A DNA stretch of 64,000 bases from Epiperipatus broadwayi (Eukaryota; Onychophora; Udeonychophora; Euonychophora; Peripatidae). Position 1 is the stretch's first letter; each line of letters starts with the position of its first letter. The notes beneath the pieces are model-generated. The model ran no database searches. It was given only the letters and a program-made list of their open reading frames with translations, and was not told where the DNA came from. The stretch is from the NCBI GenBank assembly GCA_028023455.1, contig JAQFVV010012422.1:9772337-9836336 (forward strand), given 5' to 3'. Positions 1 through 12,759 of this stretch are shown in pieces. The translations under genes were made by a program, and so were the position numbers.

Positions 1-1039
1 GAAAAAGGGGGGATGTGGTCTGTGATTTTTCAAAATTCGTGTAAAAGTAAAGCACCAACGTAAAATTACTTCAAAATTTGTGCAAAAAAAAAAAATAAGG
101 AAATAAAATATGACTAATAAAAAATTTCAAATTTGAAAAAAATTGATACAAGACAAACTTTTTTTAACTATAATATTTAATTTTATTCAAAATAATATAT
201 TTTTATGCATAATTTATTTTTACATTTTTTATACATGTTTTAATTATTAACGCTATTTGCCGATAAACAGGTTCGTTTGCAAACTGATAAAGATTCTTCA
301 CAAGAGGAACTATAACTAGCACCAATTTCACTCTCATGTTGTTGTTTTAATGGTTTTCTAGTGACCACGTAATTATTAATTAATCTTTCAGACGATTTTA
401 TTAATTGTTTATGAAGCTCGCGATATCCAGACATACAACCATTTAGTTCTCGTTGGAATTTAAGAGCATGTTTGTGATTAGTGTCATTAGTAAGAAAATA
501 ATTTGTCAGCTGATTAGAAAGTTGAAGACCTTCTCGAATCATTTTGAAAGTGAAAGGAACAGGTTCCTCTTCTGTTTCATTATCTTTTTCTACATTTTCT
601 TCTGTATCTAAACTTTTATTTTTGTCTTTAATTTTTTAATTTTCATTTCTGTTTAAAAATCAAATTTTGTTTCACTGCTATTACTCATCTTTTAAAAATA
701 AACTTGCGGACCCTAAGTGATTAATAATTGATTTAACATTCTTTTTTTAAAAGCAAAAACAGAATGTGATTTAAAATGCAAAATTAACATGCACAATGTT
801 TGAACAAATTTACATTATAATCTTGTAAAATTTAATGTGTGTATACATAAAATTGTGGAAATCATGATTTTAATTTCGTTATTGTATAAAATCTTACTAT
901 TATAAAGCACTGAAAATATTGAAATTACTAAGATGAAAGTCGAATTCCAATTATGTGCTATTATTTTCAATATAATGTAAGTGCGCAAAAGTTCGACTTC
1001 CGGTGAAACACGGATTGCGTAACATCAAACCCAGGTGTA
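1..1039. mobile_element. Tigger-like DNA transposon, copy 1 (left end outside window)
   Basis: This stretch matches 9310-10420 over almost its whole length: a G-run, then GTCTGTGATTTTTCAAAATT, and further blocks in the same order. It ends at 1039 with ACCCAGGTGTA, the right terminal repeat of the complete copy. It lacks the hairpin arm seen at 10314-10349 in the other copy. The left end lies before the window. The base pair after 1039 is not TA, so the edge may have decayed. The assignment to Tigger (Tc1/mariner group) is an inference from the terminal repeat and from the minus-strand ORF at 240-542. Confidence 0.6.
240..542 (-). pseudogene. Remnant of transposon protein C-terminus, possibly Tigger/pogo-type
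   Basis: A 100-residue open frame on the minus strand inside the copy-1 transposon. Reading continues upstream on the minus strand toward about 690, with stops, so it is the tail of a longer broken frame. The sequence is polar and helical (LQLSNQLTNYF, LKFQRELNGC, ELHKQLIKSS), with no DDE catalytic block visible. My recollection is that Tigger/pogo transposases end in such a leucine-rich helical tail, but this is a weak match by eye. The second copy (about 9540-9860) has the same region with more disruptions. No function is expected. Confidence 0.35.
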
Positions 1040-3277
1040 CTTATATTATATTAGTGAAAAATGGTGTGTGACCTAAAATGTGTATTGTTTTCAACAAAAT
1101 AAAATGTACTCAAAAAATAAATATCAAGCAAAAATTTCTCCAAGATAAAATGAACGATGAAAATACACACAAATTTATTATGAGCACTCATTATATATGT
1201 GTGTGGGAGATGAAATATGAAAGTGGATGTCTCAGTATATGATGAGTGTGGATGTGCATATTTTTATATTATTCAAATGTATTGTCTAAAATTCTATCAT
1301 ATATATATATTATATTGTTTTTTATATGTATATATCAAATTCTATCGTATATATATTCTTTTTTGCATATATATATATATATATATAATTCTATTGTATA
1401 TATATATTGTTTTGTATGTATATATATAATAAAAAGTTATAAACTAGGTGAGAAAAATAATTCAAAAAACGTTTTTATATTATTTCACGTGTATTATATC
1501 ATATATATATATAAAAAAGTAATAAAAAGTAGGTCATAAAACAAATTGAAGTAAAAGATTCTCAATTTTCAAATGTGCTTTTTATCTAAAAGTTGATCGT
1601 TTTTATAAAAAGAGAGTTCTAGAACTAGGTCAGAAAAATATTAAAATAAACATTTTTATATTATTTCACCTGTATTGTATCATATATATATTAGTTTTAA
1701 TGATATTTAATTATAGAAAGCAATAATTAATAATAAAAAAATAATAAAACTCACAGAATCCTGTCTAAATTTTAGCATCATGTTCAAATTTGAATTCAAT
1801 TATGAAGGCATCAAAACTCATTGTTATTAAAAATAAATCCAATAGTAATCCTTATACGCTTTTGATATAATCTTTTTTTTTTATTTTTAAGCTTTTAACT
1901 GTATTTTTACAAAAAAATTTGTTTCTACTAAGAGGGCTTATAAAATCCCTTATGTAATTGAATGTAATTATTACACCGAAAAACAAGTTCAGTGGACCAC
2001 AAATCATATTTACAGTCATTAAATCTAAAAAACAAAAGAAAAATAAAAAAATTGAAAATCGTATTTTACAAAAACTTTAATAAAAAATCCAAATTTATCG
2101 TAAAAATACAAGTTATAGCTCATTTTAACCATAACAAAATGGCGGATTGAATGATATGAAAATCATAAGTGTACTACTTACTGATTCCATGCAAACTCAG
2201 TTGAAAGTCTAAATTTTTGTTCAGGGGCTCTTCGGGCTCAAGGGCTTAAGAGTTCTTTTGATATTAAGGGTGGATGGGAAGTGAATGGATTTGTGAGTAA
2301 TGGTTAATATTATATATATTGTATAGTTTTTGTAGTTTTTTACACTTGAGAAGTCTTCTTGTAGCAGTGAAACCTTTGGTTGTGTTTTAATATTATTTTT
2401 TTATGCTGATCTAGTTGAATTTTGGATTTTGGATAATTTTAATTATATATATATATATATAGTGGATCATTAATGATCATAATAAATTCATTCCTGATTA
2501 AAATAATCGGCTTTCTGATATAATAGAATGTCCACAGAAACCTTGGCCATTAATGAATGGATTATAAAGTATAATATAAAAAGAAAGACAAGAATTAAAA
2601 CTAAAATATAAATTGTTTTCCACACTTTCCAAATATTTCATTTATTAGTGAGTTATCAAATAGTTCATCATCGAAGATTACAAAATCAGTCTGTCTTTTA
2701 ATTAACATAGACAGACTGGGCATTGAATATCAAACTCCTTCTGAGGAAGTTTGACAACATATATCATAATAAATTATACATTATAATTTTACTATTTTAC
2801 TGATGCAAACAAAAATATATACTCATAAAATATATATTGTTAATAGTTGATATGAAAATGCTATGATAGCTGTGCTTGAAGTGATTCTCTTTTAAGATAA
2901 TTGGTTTACAGAAATTGTAATAGATTTTACTTGACTGATTTAATAAAATACATTATTCTCTCTTAGATAATTACAAGGGCACTTTTAAGTTGGAGTTAAT
3001 TTATACTATAAGAGGTACAAAACTAAATGAGCTTTTTCTATTAATTAATTTAATGGAAATAAATCTCCTGTAATGATTTTTAACTGGAGAAAAGTTAGTT
3101 GCTCATTGAATTTTATACTTGACAGTTTCAGTATGTCAATATTATAAATAAACCAACAAAAAATTAAGATAAATTTGCCACATAAAAGTAATGTGAGATT
3201 TTTATAAGAATTGATAATTTTAAATTTAAGAGAAAAAAATTAAAAGACACATTTTAAAATTAAGTTGTATAAACATT

Positions 3278-3308
<31 letters not shown>

Positions 3309-3323
3309 AGTTGTATAAACATT

Positions 3324-3357
<34 letters not shown>

Positions 3358-3459
3358 TAACATTGATTTTAAAAAAAAAACATAAGCTAGAATCAGAAGC
3401 TTGTGGAAAATTGGAGGTTACCTCAACAAAATGGTAGAAACAGACAGTTATAAAAACAG
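1040..3459. other. A+T-rich non-coding DNA with simple repeats
   Basis: No exon-like frame is seen. There are several (AT)n runs near 1300-1420 and 2440-2460. A short hairpin at 2683-2722 has 10-bp arms (CAGTCTGTCT / AGACAGACTG). A direct duplication of about 50 bp lies at 3262-3352. The open frames at 1217-1539 are translations of (TA)n and have no protein character. If the laminin-like gene begins to the left, this is intron; otherwise it is upstream DNA. Confidence 0.6.
3262..3352. repeat. Two-copy direct repeat with AT tails
   Basis: The block AAGTTGTATAAACATTACAA followed by (AT)n occurs twice in succession. It is probably a replication-slippage duplication anchored by the AT microsatellite. 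Confidence 0.8.
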
Positions 3460-3880
3460 ATCATTTAGTAGGCTTCCTTGACCCAGTACAGTTTCCAGGC
3501 TAGGTGTTGAGAGCACTGGAATGGCATTGTGATGAGCTGGTTGAAACAGAGCTCCGAAAAGCAAACAGCCGATCTTTTCACCCTATCATTCTTTAGGCAT
3601 GATGTACTATAAATACTAATCACCTCTCTTTAGTGAACCATTCTTCAATAATCCTCTTATTAAAATTTTCCACTATTTATATGATCTGGCCTTATCTATT
3701 AGGATTCAATCTACATGCCATTTGCTGGTGACTTTCTCTGTTGTCAGTGTCTGCCTGGGCAGGAAATCTACAATATTACATTAAACATGCCCCAAGGGTT
3801 CATTTTGCTAATTAAAAGAAAACAGCAACAAGCATTATTAAGTTTATCAGTCATCGTATTAACAAAGCCTATTTAATTAA
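3460..3880. repeat. Partial third copy of the ~1.65 kb dispersed repeat
   Basis: Shares the CCAGTACAG block and the terminal CCCAAGGG...TTTGCT block with the longer copies at 4460-6110 and 7560-9217. It is much shorter and more diverged. It is non-coding. Confidence 0.45.
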
Positions 3881-4459
3881 GATTTAGATTAAAGAAAATG
3901 TAAATTTTATTCGCAAACATTTTAGGAATTTGGTACATTCTATAAATAATATGATGACTTTCAAACTTAATATTTGATACAAATTTACAAAATATTCTTT
4001 ACAAATATTAGATTGTTTACATAATTGATCCTTTAATGTACATTTATCAAAAGATAAATATAAAATGTTACCAACTGATTAATTGGAAAAGTGAACTTTA
4101 ATGAAAGAATTTACAATATTTGTAACATTCTATAGATATCTAGGATTCAATTATTTATTCAGTGCTAATTTAATAAAATAAACAAAATATACATTTCTAC
4201 CAATATTATAAAATAAATCACTATTATAAAGAGGTTAGTTTTAATCATAAAATATAATAAACTAATGAAATATAAATTAGATAAAATATTATAATATTGA
4301 TTATAAATATACTACCACCTATTATGAGATGGATGTCAGTTAATATACAAGATTGGGTTTAAACCCATACTAGAGCTGATTGGCACTAAGTGAAGCAGAA
4401 ATATGTATTATACTTCCAGCTTCATTATAATAAAATTTATTTAAAACATTTTAATAAAG

Positions 4460-6110
4460 AAAAAAGATTTTAAAAAAATAAACCACTGCCAGTAATTATT
4501 ACAAAACATTTATTTAAGCACATATAACTTTAAGGAATTAATATTGCTTTAGCTTTTATTATTAATTTTAAATTTAAATTGTTATTTTAGTAAGTCAGCA
4601 CAGATGGACATTTTATATAATATTTTTATTTTAGAATGTTGAGTATAGATAAGATACATAGACTATGCAATTAAAACTTTTCAAAACATCTAACCTCAGG
4701 CTAAAAGTTCATAGCTAAACCAATGCTTGCTTCCTGATATACAGATTTAACCAATGCAATATGAAGATGTTAGCATAAAACGATGCTGACAGGAATGTGT
4801 GTGTGTGTCTGCAGCATGATATTATTTAAAAGAAATGATCCTTGTCCAGTACAGTAATGTGCATCTGTCGGACAAAGGAATCATATATAAAACATTAAAA
4901 GAAATGCTATGTATGAAGGGAAAGCAGTCTTTTCCACCTTGTAGTCCCTATCCATAGAGCAAAAGGCAGTCAATGTCACAGGAAATATATCTGCATCAAT
5001 TGTAATGATATGGCTACACCTTTGGGGCCATGCATTCATTTGGGCATGTTGTCTTGTATGCCAACACACTTCATATTACATTTATATAAACACCCATATA
5101 TCCCTCTACCCGCATGGACTCAACTACAAAATAAATAGTCTGAAATTAACCCCTTTAAAACTAATATAAACTTTAATGAATCTATGCAGCCATCTATACC
5201 CAACTTAAATTTAATAATTTAATTAACACATAATAGTAATAAAAAAACAGGAATGGAAATGATTAATTCACAAACTTAATACATAACAAAAAAATAATAA
5301 TGGATTTAGAGTGCTTTTAAGTCAAATAAGAGTTTATTTAAAAGTTTTTTTCTTACAGAGTAGTCTATTTATTGAAGAGATATATTTAAAAAAAAAGTTC
5401 AACAGATAAAAGTTCATACTTTCCATGAGAGATCTTGGTGATTCCTCCAGAATTATGAAATCCATTGCTTATATTATTTGCTAAAGTTTCTTAAGAGACA
5501 TAACTGCTACAAGCCATTCATTTGGTCAGGAACTGTCATTGGGAGGCCTCGGTTAGTGCATGCATAAAAAACTCTTTATTGCAAGACCCCTACATCATAG
5601 GGTCCACAATATAGCTGCAAGATTAATAGTCAGATTCAAACAACCACTAATGAATTCCATCGAACATGACATCACTGATCCTAAGGTCCAGATGTTTTTC
5701 TTTCTGGCCCATGCATGGCTTGGTGCTTGCATTGGTCATTCTGCTTCACATTCTTTAATTTTATCTTTTATCTGACCTTTCAATTATTTAAGTGCCCCAA
5801 GGGCTAGTTTGCTTTATATTTAATTAATAAAACAATCATTTCCATTTACTAAGATTAAACAGTATTCTTAAAATAAAAATTAATTAACATTTATTTCTAT
5901 TTTCTTTTATATAACTTTTTACTAAATGTACTAATCTTTAGATCTTTATTTTTTTTAAAATTTCTTATCTTTAAATACTTTTTTTTTCAAGTTTTCCATC
6001 TATGCGATATATATATGTTAAACATAACTCTTTTAATCAATTTTATTTAAGATTTATTTTCCCCTTTATTTTAATTTTAAAGTAATGTAACAACATATGT
6101 ATACCTTTAC
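4460..6110. repeat. Unclassified dispersed repeat, copy 1 (~1.65 kb)
   Basis: Aligns in order with 7560-9217. Shared blocks include CCACTGCCAG near the left end, CAGGCTAAAAGTTCATAG / TAGGCCAAAAGTTCACAG, GTCCAGTACAG with CATCTGTC, CATCTGACTTT-like text, CAAGGGCTAGTTTGCTT / TAGGGCTAGTTTGCTT, and the right-end TTTTAATTTTAAA.TAATGTA. I see no terminal inverted repeats, LTR signature or long coding frame, so the class is unknown. Small frames inside it (4881-5069 minus, 5560-5775 plus) are not conserved between copies as proteins. Confidence 0.65.
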
Positions 6111-6200
6111 AATAATAGTTAATTATGGTTATATTTATTATTTTTTATTAATTTTAATTAATGGACATTTTATTTGTATGTATATATGTATGTATGTATG

Positions 6201-6254
<54 letters not shown>

Positions 6255-7559
6255 TATTGTTGTGTTTATTGTAGTTAATATTAATATAATGTAACAGTTA
6301 TTAACAATTAATTATGAAAATAAAAAACATATTTGCTGATAAAAATATAGACAATTTACAAAAAAAAAAGTTTTTTAAATTATACAAAACTGTGGATATA
6401 ACCCTAGAATATTAAAACTATATTTTTTAATAATAAAACATTTAAATTATATAATAATAATAATATTTCAATTCTAATAATAACAATTATAGAAATGATA
6501 GTTCTAATAAAAAATGGATAAAAATTTTATACTATAAAATTTATAATACATTGATTAAAAAAATTAATTATATAAATAAAAAAATAAACATTGGATGATC
6601 AAATAGTAAAAATGTAGACAAATGTGTAATTATAAAATAAAGGGTAATATAAAGTATATAAAATAGGAATTGTATATAACTGTGGAAATCACAATATGAT
6701 TTATGGTGAACTTACAGGGAAATAAAAGAGTAAAAGAACAATACAATTTAAAGAAATGATAAATCTGCATTATATATTCACTTTTAAAATATTAATTTAA
6801 AAGATTGTATGAAAAATATAAACCTTTGCACTACCTTAATAGAAATTAATTATATTGATTACAATAAACATAATTATATTTATAACAAATAATCATAACT
6901 TTTAAATATCTGTAATAATTACCTCCTACTAAATTATATGATGTTAAAAATGATGAAAACACATTGGTTATATATAAAACCTCAATTAATTAAATTAATA
7001 ATTGTCCATTTAAGATGAATGGAGAATTACATACTATATATTTATATAGTGTGTTTTTTGTACATTTTGTATAATTGTTGCATGTAGTTTAATGAGAAAA
7101 TTTAACATTTATATATTAACATTTGTAAATATTTGGATTATTTATTATTATTATTGATTCTAATTAATTTGATATAAAAATGACAAATGTCACTATATGT
7201 ATAATGCAAATTGAAACTTCAGAATAGTTTATAATCAAATTGAGAAGAGTGCTGTGTATTCAAAATACACACATTCTGAACACCAACAAAATAAGAATAG
7301 CAAACAGACTTCTACACTCACAACACAAATATATATATATATATTATAATGGTCACTGGTAAGTGAAAGTCTTACTGTATCTGCAGTACAGGGTGCCACC
7401 AGGCATTTGAACCTGGAAAATTTATATAGTAGGCAGATACGTAAGTTAAGATTCAAAATTTTTATATAAATTTTATTCCGACCATCAACCCTAGTCATTA
7501 GCTCATGGAGATGCAGAGATTTAATATAAAAGTTGCTTATAAGAACCATATTAATAAAA
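6111..7559. other. A+T-rich non-coding DNA
   Basis: Begins with a (TATG)n/(TA)n microsatellite at about 6175-6251. The rest is A+T-rich with no coding signal. Around 7375-7420 a short block on the minus strand (GGTTCAAATGCC) resembles a tRNA-promoter B box, so a degraded tRNA-derived SINE may lie there; this is not firm. Confidence 0.5.
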
Positions 7560-9217
7560 AAAATAAAATAAGCCACTGCCAGTTATTAACACACAAACAT
7601 TTATTAACACACATATAAATAAAATTGAGGAATACAATTTATTATTTTAGATTGGCTATTAATTTTTAAATTTAAATTTTTATTTTAAACAATCCACACA
7701 GATGAATTTAATATTTTTAAGAGTGTCAAGTATGAATAAACTACATAGATTTCATTTGAAAAGAAAATATTCTATCCCTTATTTAACCTTAGGCCAAAAG
7801 TTCACAGTCAAACCAATGTCAATCCATCTGATACATTGATGTATTCAATGCAGCATGAATATGACAGCACAAATTCCATACTTCAGGAATGTACATCTGA
7901 ACAGCATGGCTATAGAAGACATTGACTCTCGTCCAGTACAGGAATACTACATCTGTCTGGTGAAAAGAACAATAAAAAAAACCTCCCTAGGAAGGGACTG
8001 CGTTTTCCATTTTACTATCCCATTCCATAGGCTAAAAAGGGTGATCCAAGGAGCAGGGAATACCGTCTGCTTCCAATGGTCAGTGAGATATGGGATTTAT
8101 TTTGCCCAAGTGCAGCATATAATAGGATCCTGCACGTAGCGAATCTTATGCTACATTTACTAATTACACCAATATATCCAATTGATTAACCCAATTTAAT
8201 TATGAAACAAATAACCTAAGATTAACCCTCCCTTAATTAATTAACATAACTTTACAAATCTATGCAGCCATTCATGCCCGACTAAATTTAGCATTTATAT
8301 AAATTATTCAATAAATATTAATAAAAAATTGAAATGATTAAATTAGCAAACTCAAATATATAAAAATTAAACATTAATAATTGATTTTGAAAAGTCAGAT
8401 TAAAGTTTACTTTTAAAAAATTAGGTTTAACTTGTCAAATCTTGAAAGTTCTTAATTTTTTTTTTTTTTTAAATTTTTCAATTCATATCTTACACTAGAA
8501 GAGTCCTGGTTCCTGGTGTCAATTCCCATGAAGTCTTTCATGGAAGACCAGTCTGTTGTTCTGGAGGTGGCCTTAGCTGCTTCAATCCTGGTACTATTTT
8601 ATTGTAGAACCCATATGATTCGGGTCTGCAACAGTACCATTCATAATTCAACAGTCATTTCATTTGAAATAAGTGAGAGAGGGTGACAAGTGCATTTTAT
8701 CACCCTTCTCACAAAATCAAGCTGGAATCGTTTTAATTTGAATATTTTTTCCTTTTATACCAATCGTCCAGATTCACTGAACAATGGTTTCCTGTTCCAA
8801 ATTTTCGTTACGGTTCTAGCGTTCATTGCTGCTTCTATTGGACATCTAATTTTTTTTGTTCTCTTATCTATATCTTTCATCTGACTTTTTAATTATATAA
8901 GATCCCTAGGGCTAGTTTGCTTTTCAATAATTAATAACACAATAATTTCCATTTTGAGATTTCAGGAATTAATTAATACCTGTTTCTATTTTTACTTACG
9001 TTACTTTTTTCTAAAATATTTTATATTTAGATCTTTTATCTTTTTTTATAAAAAAAGTATGTTCAAATACTTTTTTTTCATTTAAAAAAAATTTTTTTTA
9101 AAGTTTTGCATCTGTGCGAATATATATACGTTTAACAACTCTTTAATTTTTTAGCTTTTAGTTTTTATTTATGAACTTAAGTTTTTATTTTAATTTTAAA
9201 TTAATGTATCGGCATAT
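7560..9217. repeat. Unclassified dispersed repeat, copy 2 (~1.65 kb)
   Basis: Second copy of the repeat at 4460-6110, in direct orientation. It contains a 94-residue open frame at 7855-8139 that is not open in copy 1 and has no family resemblance I can name. Its right end is interrupted by the Tigger-like element at 9220. Copy 1 at about 6085-6110 shows what the site looked like without that insertion. Confidence 0.65.
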
Positions 9218-10422
9218 TATACACCTGGGTCTCATTTTAAGCGATAGATAGATTCCTCAGAAAACACGCACAAATGAAATCGCGCAAAAATAGACGTAAC
9301 TTACATAGAAAAGGGGGGGGGATGCGGTCTGTGATTTTTCAAAATTCACATAAAAGCAAAGCACCAATGTATAATTACTTTAAAATTCGCACAAAAAAAA
9401 ATAAGAAAATATGACTAATAAAAAATTTCAAATTTGAAAAAAAAAGATACAAGACAAACTTTTTTTAACTATAATATTTAATTTTATTCAAAATAATATA
9501 TTTTTATGCATAATTTACAGTACAGTAATTTAAATTTTTTTATACACATTTTAATTAATATTGCTATTTGCCCAAAAAAATGTTCATTTGCAATCTAGTA
9601 AAAAATCAGATTCTCATGTGATGTGATGTGATGTATTTGGCTTCTTCTTAAATGAAGTCAAGAATATCTCAGCAATTATTCTCACAAGAGGAAATACAAC
9701 TAGCACCAAGTTCACTCTCATGTTGTGTTAATGGTTTTCTGTTGACGACGATGATTTTATTAATTATTTATGAACTTAGACTTATGATAATAAAAAGATA
9801 TTTATTCACCACTGCTGGGAAAAATTTAATTAAAACTAACAACTAAAAATTAAATTCTTATTTTTGTCTTTAATTTTCAATTCCGTTTAAAAATCAAATT
9901 TCGTTTTACATCACATTAATTTCGAGTCGGCCGTAAGTAGTTTTTAAATTGTTAATTAGAATTAAAAATCAGATTTTAATTTTTAATTGTGCCCACTGCT
10001 ATTACTGACTTTTTAAAAATAAACTTGTGGACACTAAATGATTAATAATTGATTACGTTCTTTTTTAAAAAGCAAAAACAGAATGTGATTTAAAATGCAA
10101 AATTAACACGCACAATATTTGAACAAATTTACATTATAATCTTGTAAAATTTAATGTGTGTATACATAAAATGTGGAAATCATGATTTTAATTTCATTAT
10201 TGCATAAAATCTTACTATTATAAAGCATTGAAAATATTGAAATTACTAAGATGAAAGTCGAATTCCAATAATGTGCTATTACTTTCAATATAACGTAAGT
10301 GCGTGAAATTTATTATTTAAAGTAATAGCGCATTATTGGACTTCGACTTCCGGTGAAAGACGAATCACGTAACTTTAAAATCGTGTTAAATAAGTCCGCG
10401 TAAAAAGAGACCCAGGTGTATA
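9218..10422. mobile_element. Tigger-like non-autonomous DNA transposon, copy 2 (complete)
   Basis: Perfect 16-bp inverted ends, TATACACCTGGGTCTC at 9218-9233 and its complement at 10407-10422. The match extends imperfectly for about ten more bases (TTTTA-GCG). If TA is the target duplication, the element is 9220-10420, about 1.2 kb. TA duplication fits the Tc1/mariner superfamily, and the end sequence recalls Tigger ends. A strong subterminal hairpin lies at 10255-10290 and 10314-10349. Only degraded coding traces remain, near 9540-9860. The insertion interrupts the right end of the dispersed repeat that precedes it. Confidence 0.7.
10255..10349. repeat. Subterminal hairpin of the Tigger-like element
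   Basis: Two arms of 36 nt (10255-10290 and 10314-10349) are complementary with few mismatches. The loop is about 23 nt. The arms carry the block CCAATAATG(T/C)GCTATTACTT. In copy 1 only the left arm persists. Confidence 0.75.
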
Positions 10423-11439
10423 CAGTTATAATATATATATATAGTTCCCTATGGTTAACTTCCCATGATAAGGTATTGCTATACACATAATATACTATAT
10501 ACATGTATTGTTCACTTTTGTTAACTTCTCCTAATGAGGTATTGCTATACACATATCAGAATATATTTATATATATATATAATTTGTTCATTTCCCCAGT
10601 CGAACTTTAAGACTGGCTGCTTTCAAGATGGTTACCATTGGCCTCAGTTTCCCAAATACTTTGGTGCCGGTCCAGTTCATCTGCACATGAGCACATCTGG
10701 CTTCATCATAGAGCACTGCGACTATCACTATGAGTTTCTTTTAGCTGCAATTACTTCTGTCCCTCAGTAATAGTCCTCTTGGTAACTTCACTTGAAATCC
10801 ACTGAAAAATCAACTTTTCACATCTAGCTGATATCTAGACAGTTTTCTGCAGCACCAGTTTCCCAAACTCTGTGGGCTTATTCTTCTGCTTCTCATGAAC
10901 ACATTTTCACTGAGAGCACTGCACATTAGCTGAAGCTACTGTCACTTAATCTCTCTGCAAAATGAACTGAAAAAATGAATGATGCACCTTGTTGCTTACT
11001 CTATTTATAATTTTTAATTAGTCATGCCATTAATTACCTTCTTCATGTATGGTAATGTTTTTAAGGTTTATACTAATTAATTGGTACCTTAGAAATTTCT
11101 TTTCATATAAGTAATTTAGTCTATTCCATTAATCAAATAGTTCTCTTATCAAGAAATATTTGTAATCAGCAAAAATTTCTTAGAATTTATTGATGACAAT
11201 TAATGTAAATTCTTTAATTAAATTTACTGCTTATCAATTCATGAGCTAAATATATTTCTTTAATATTTTCTTCTTTTTTCTAGAATGCACCAACTTGTAC
11301 TAATGTAAATATACTTTTACAAAATACAACAAAGAGCATAAAATATTTTCCGAAAAAAAAAAAAAAACTTTTCCTGTAGTTATTATGCTTAGTTTTGATT
11401 GCTTATATAAACACAAATGAGTAGAGATACATTTTAATA
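10423..11439. other. Non-coding DNA with an internal ~210-bp duplication
   Basis: Blocks at about 10640-10760 and 10850-10960 share CAGTTTCCCAAA, CATGA-CACAT and AGAGCACTGC in the same order, so the stretch is an old direct duplication. It is less A+T-rich than its surroundings, which fits transposable-element debris. The open frame at 10534-10770 spans this and has no recognised domain. The remaining part is A+T-rich and unremarkable. Confidence 0.5.
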
Positions 11440-12100
11440 TTACATTTATTAATAATATGTAGATACAAACATACACTTTGTTTGTAATATATTTACAGAT
11501 TTAAGTAAGATAGCTATACTCTGCCTGCTTCTGTTTATCAGGGCACAGCTATTCATTTCTAAGGTAAACTGTTGGAATGTATGTTGCTTTATAGATTTCT
11601 CTACTTACTTCCCACTATAGTTGATAGCCTGCCTCATGAGTAGGTATGGCAACCCTTCCAGTTGTATTTTCAGCTTGCCTCAATCAAGTTGGCTTTGGTT
11701 TTGGCAGCTTCCATCCTGAATCATAGACTTGCCTCATTGCATTAACTGTTAATTTAAATAGCTATAGTCTGAAGAATAATCACTGCTGTTCAGTTTAGCA
11801 GGAGTTTTCTTCGACTGTATATGGAGAATTAGGCTACTGTCATTGAGGTTTAACAGTTCTCTGTAGAATGCATACAATATTTCAGGTTTGACAGTCATTC
11901 TGTCCCTTACCTTCCAAAAGACTGACTATTTATTGCTAGACCCAACCTTATCAGAAACATTCGAATTCAGTGAGTTTCATTGCCTATTGGCTGCTCTGGC
12001 TGTCACTATCTTTATATATATATATATATTTGGTTAGCAGCAATAAATGCTCAATTTTGGACTAGTCTATTATTTGAAGGCAAGATGAGATATGACAGTA
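11440..12100 (-). mobile_element. Diverged solo LTR of the 51.6-53.5 kb Gypsy family
   Basis: The right half aligns with both LTRs of the element at 51610-53527: AAAGACTGACTATTTAT, then GAAACATT.G.ATTCAGTGAG, CCTATTGGC, and a final ACTAGTCTATT corresponding to AATAGTCCACTT. Divergence is high. There is no internal region next to it, so it looks like a solo LTR left by recombination. Edges are approximate. It lies just upstream of LE exon A. Confidence 0.55.
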
Positions 12101-12336
12101 TATTTTTATAATAAATATGTAGAATTGCTACTATTATACAATGATGTATTACATTATTTATTTAAAATTTCATGAAAAAACTCCCACACATTGGATTAAA
12201 TTTATTTCTATTTTTGATGATCTAAAATATATTTTATTGTTGTACTAAGTTATTTAATCATTATTTCAGTCATTTTAAAAGAACATTTTATTTATATACA
12301 TACATTTGAATATATGTGAAAGATTTTTTTTTGTAG

Positions 12337-12471
12337 CATGTAAATGTGATCAGTATGGGTCAATTGCAAAGGAATGTGATAATAAAGGCAATTGTAGTTG
12401 CAAAGAAGGATTTGCTGGAGCTAAATGTAACAGATGCATAAGAAACAATTATATATTTCCAAACTGTCAGG
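12337..12471 (+). CDS. LE exon A: single laminin-type EGF module (laminin alpha-like gene)
   Basis: An internal exon of 135 bp preceded by a T-rich tract and TAG and followed by the donor GTAATA. It starts with two bases of a split codon and ends with one (phase 1 on both sides). It encodes one LE module with eight cysteines: CKCDQYGS, a CDNKGNCSC pair, GFAGAKC, NRC, and terminal FPNCQ. LE modules are disulfide-bonded rods found in tandem in laminins, where they build the extracellular short arms. The usual GYYGFP stretch is replaced by an atypical NNYIFP, shared in type with exon A'. Joining to exon B gives C-Q-G-C-D-C. Netrin or usherin-type proteins also carry LE arrays, but a long run of one-module exons fits laminin best. 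Confidence 0.85.
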
Positions 12472-12759
12472 GTAATACCACAATTTTAATATATTTTTTT
12501 TTACAACTAATTTTAAGATTTTTTTTAAACATTATGTGTTTGTCAAAAGTAAAAAAATATTATATGTACAAACTCTCTTATAGAGTTTTTAAATATGTAA
12601 AGTTTTATTTTATATCGATCCTGATGCTGAAGAATTAATAATAAATTAAAACACAAAATCATGTCATTCCCAGAGATATTGAAAAATTACTAGGTTTAAT
12701 AAAATATAATAATTTAATATTAAAAACGATTCAAAATAATGTTGTAAAAAGAGTGTAAT

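Noticed and set aside
1217-1539. Overlapping tyrosine/isoleucine-rich frames
   Set aside because: They translate (TA)n repeats.
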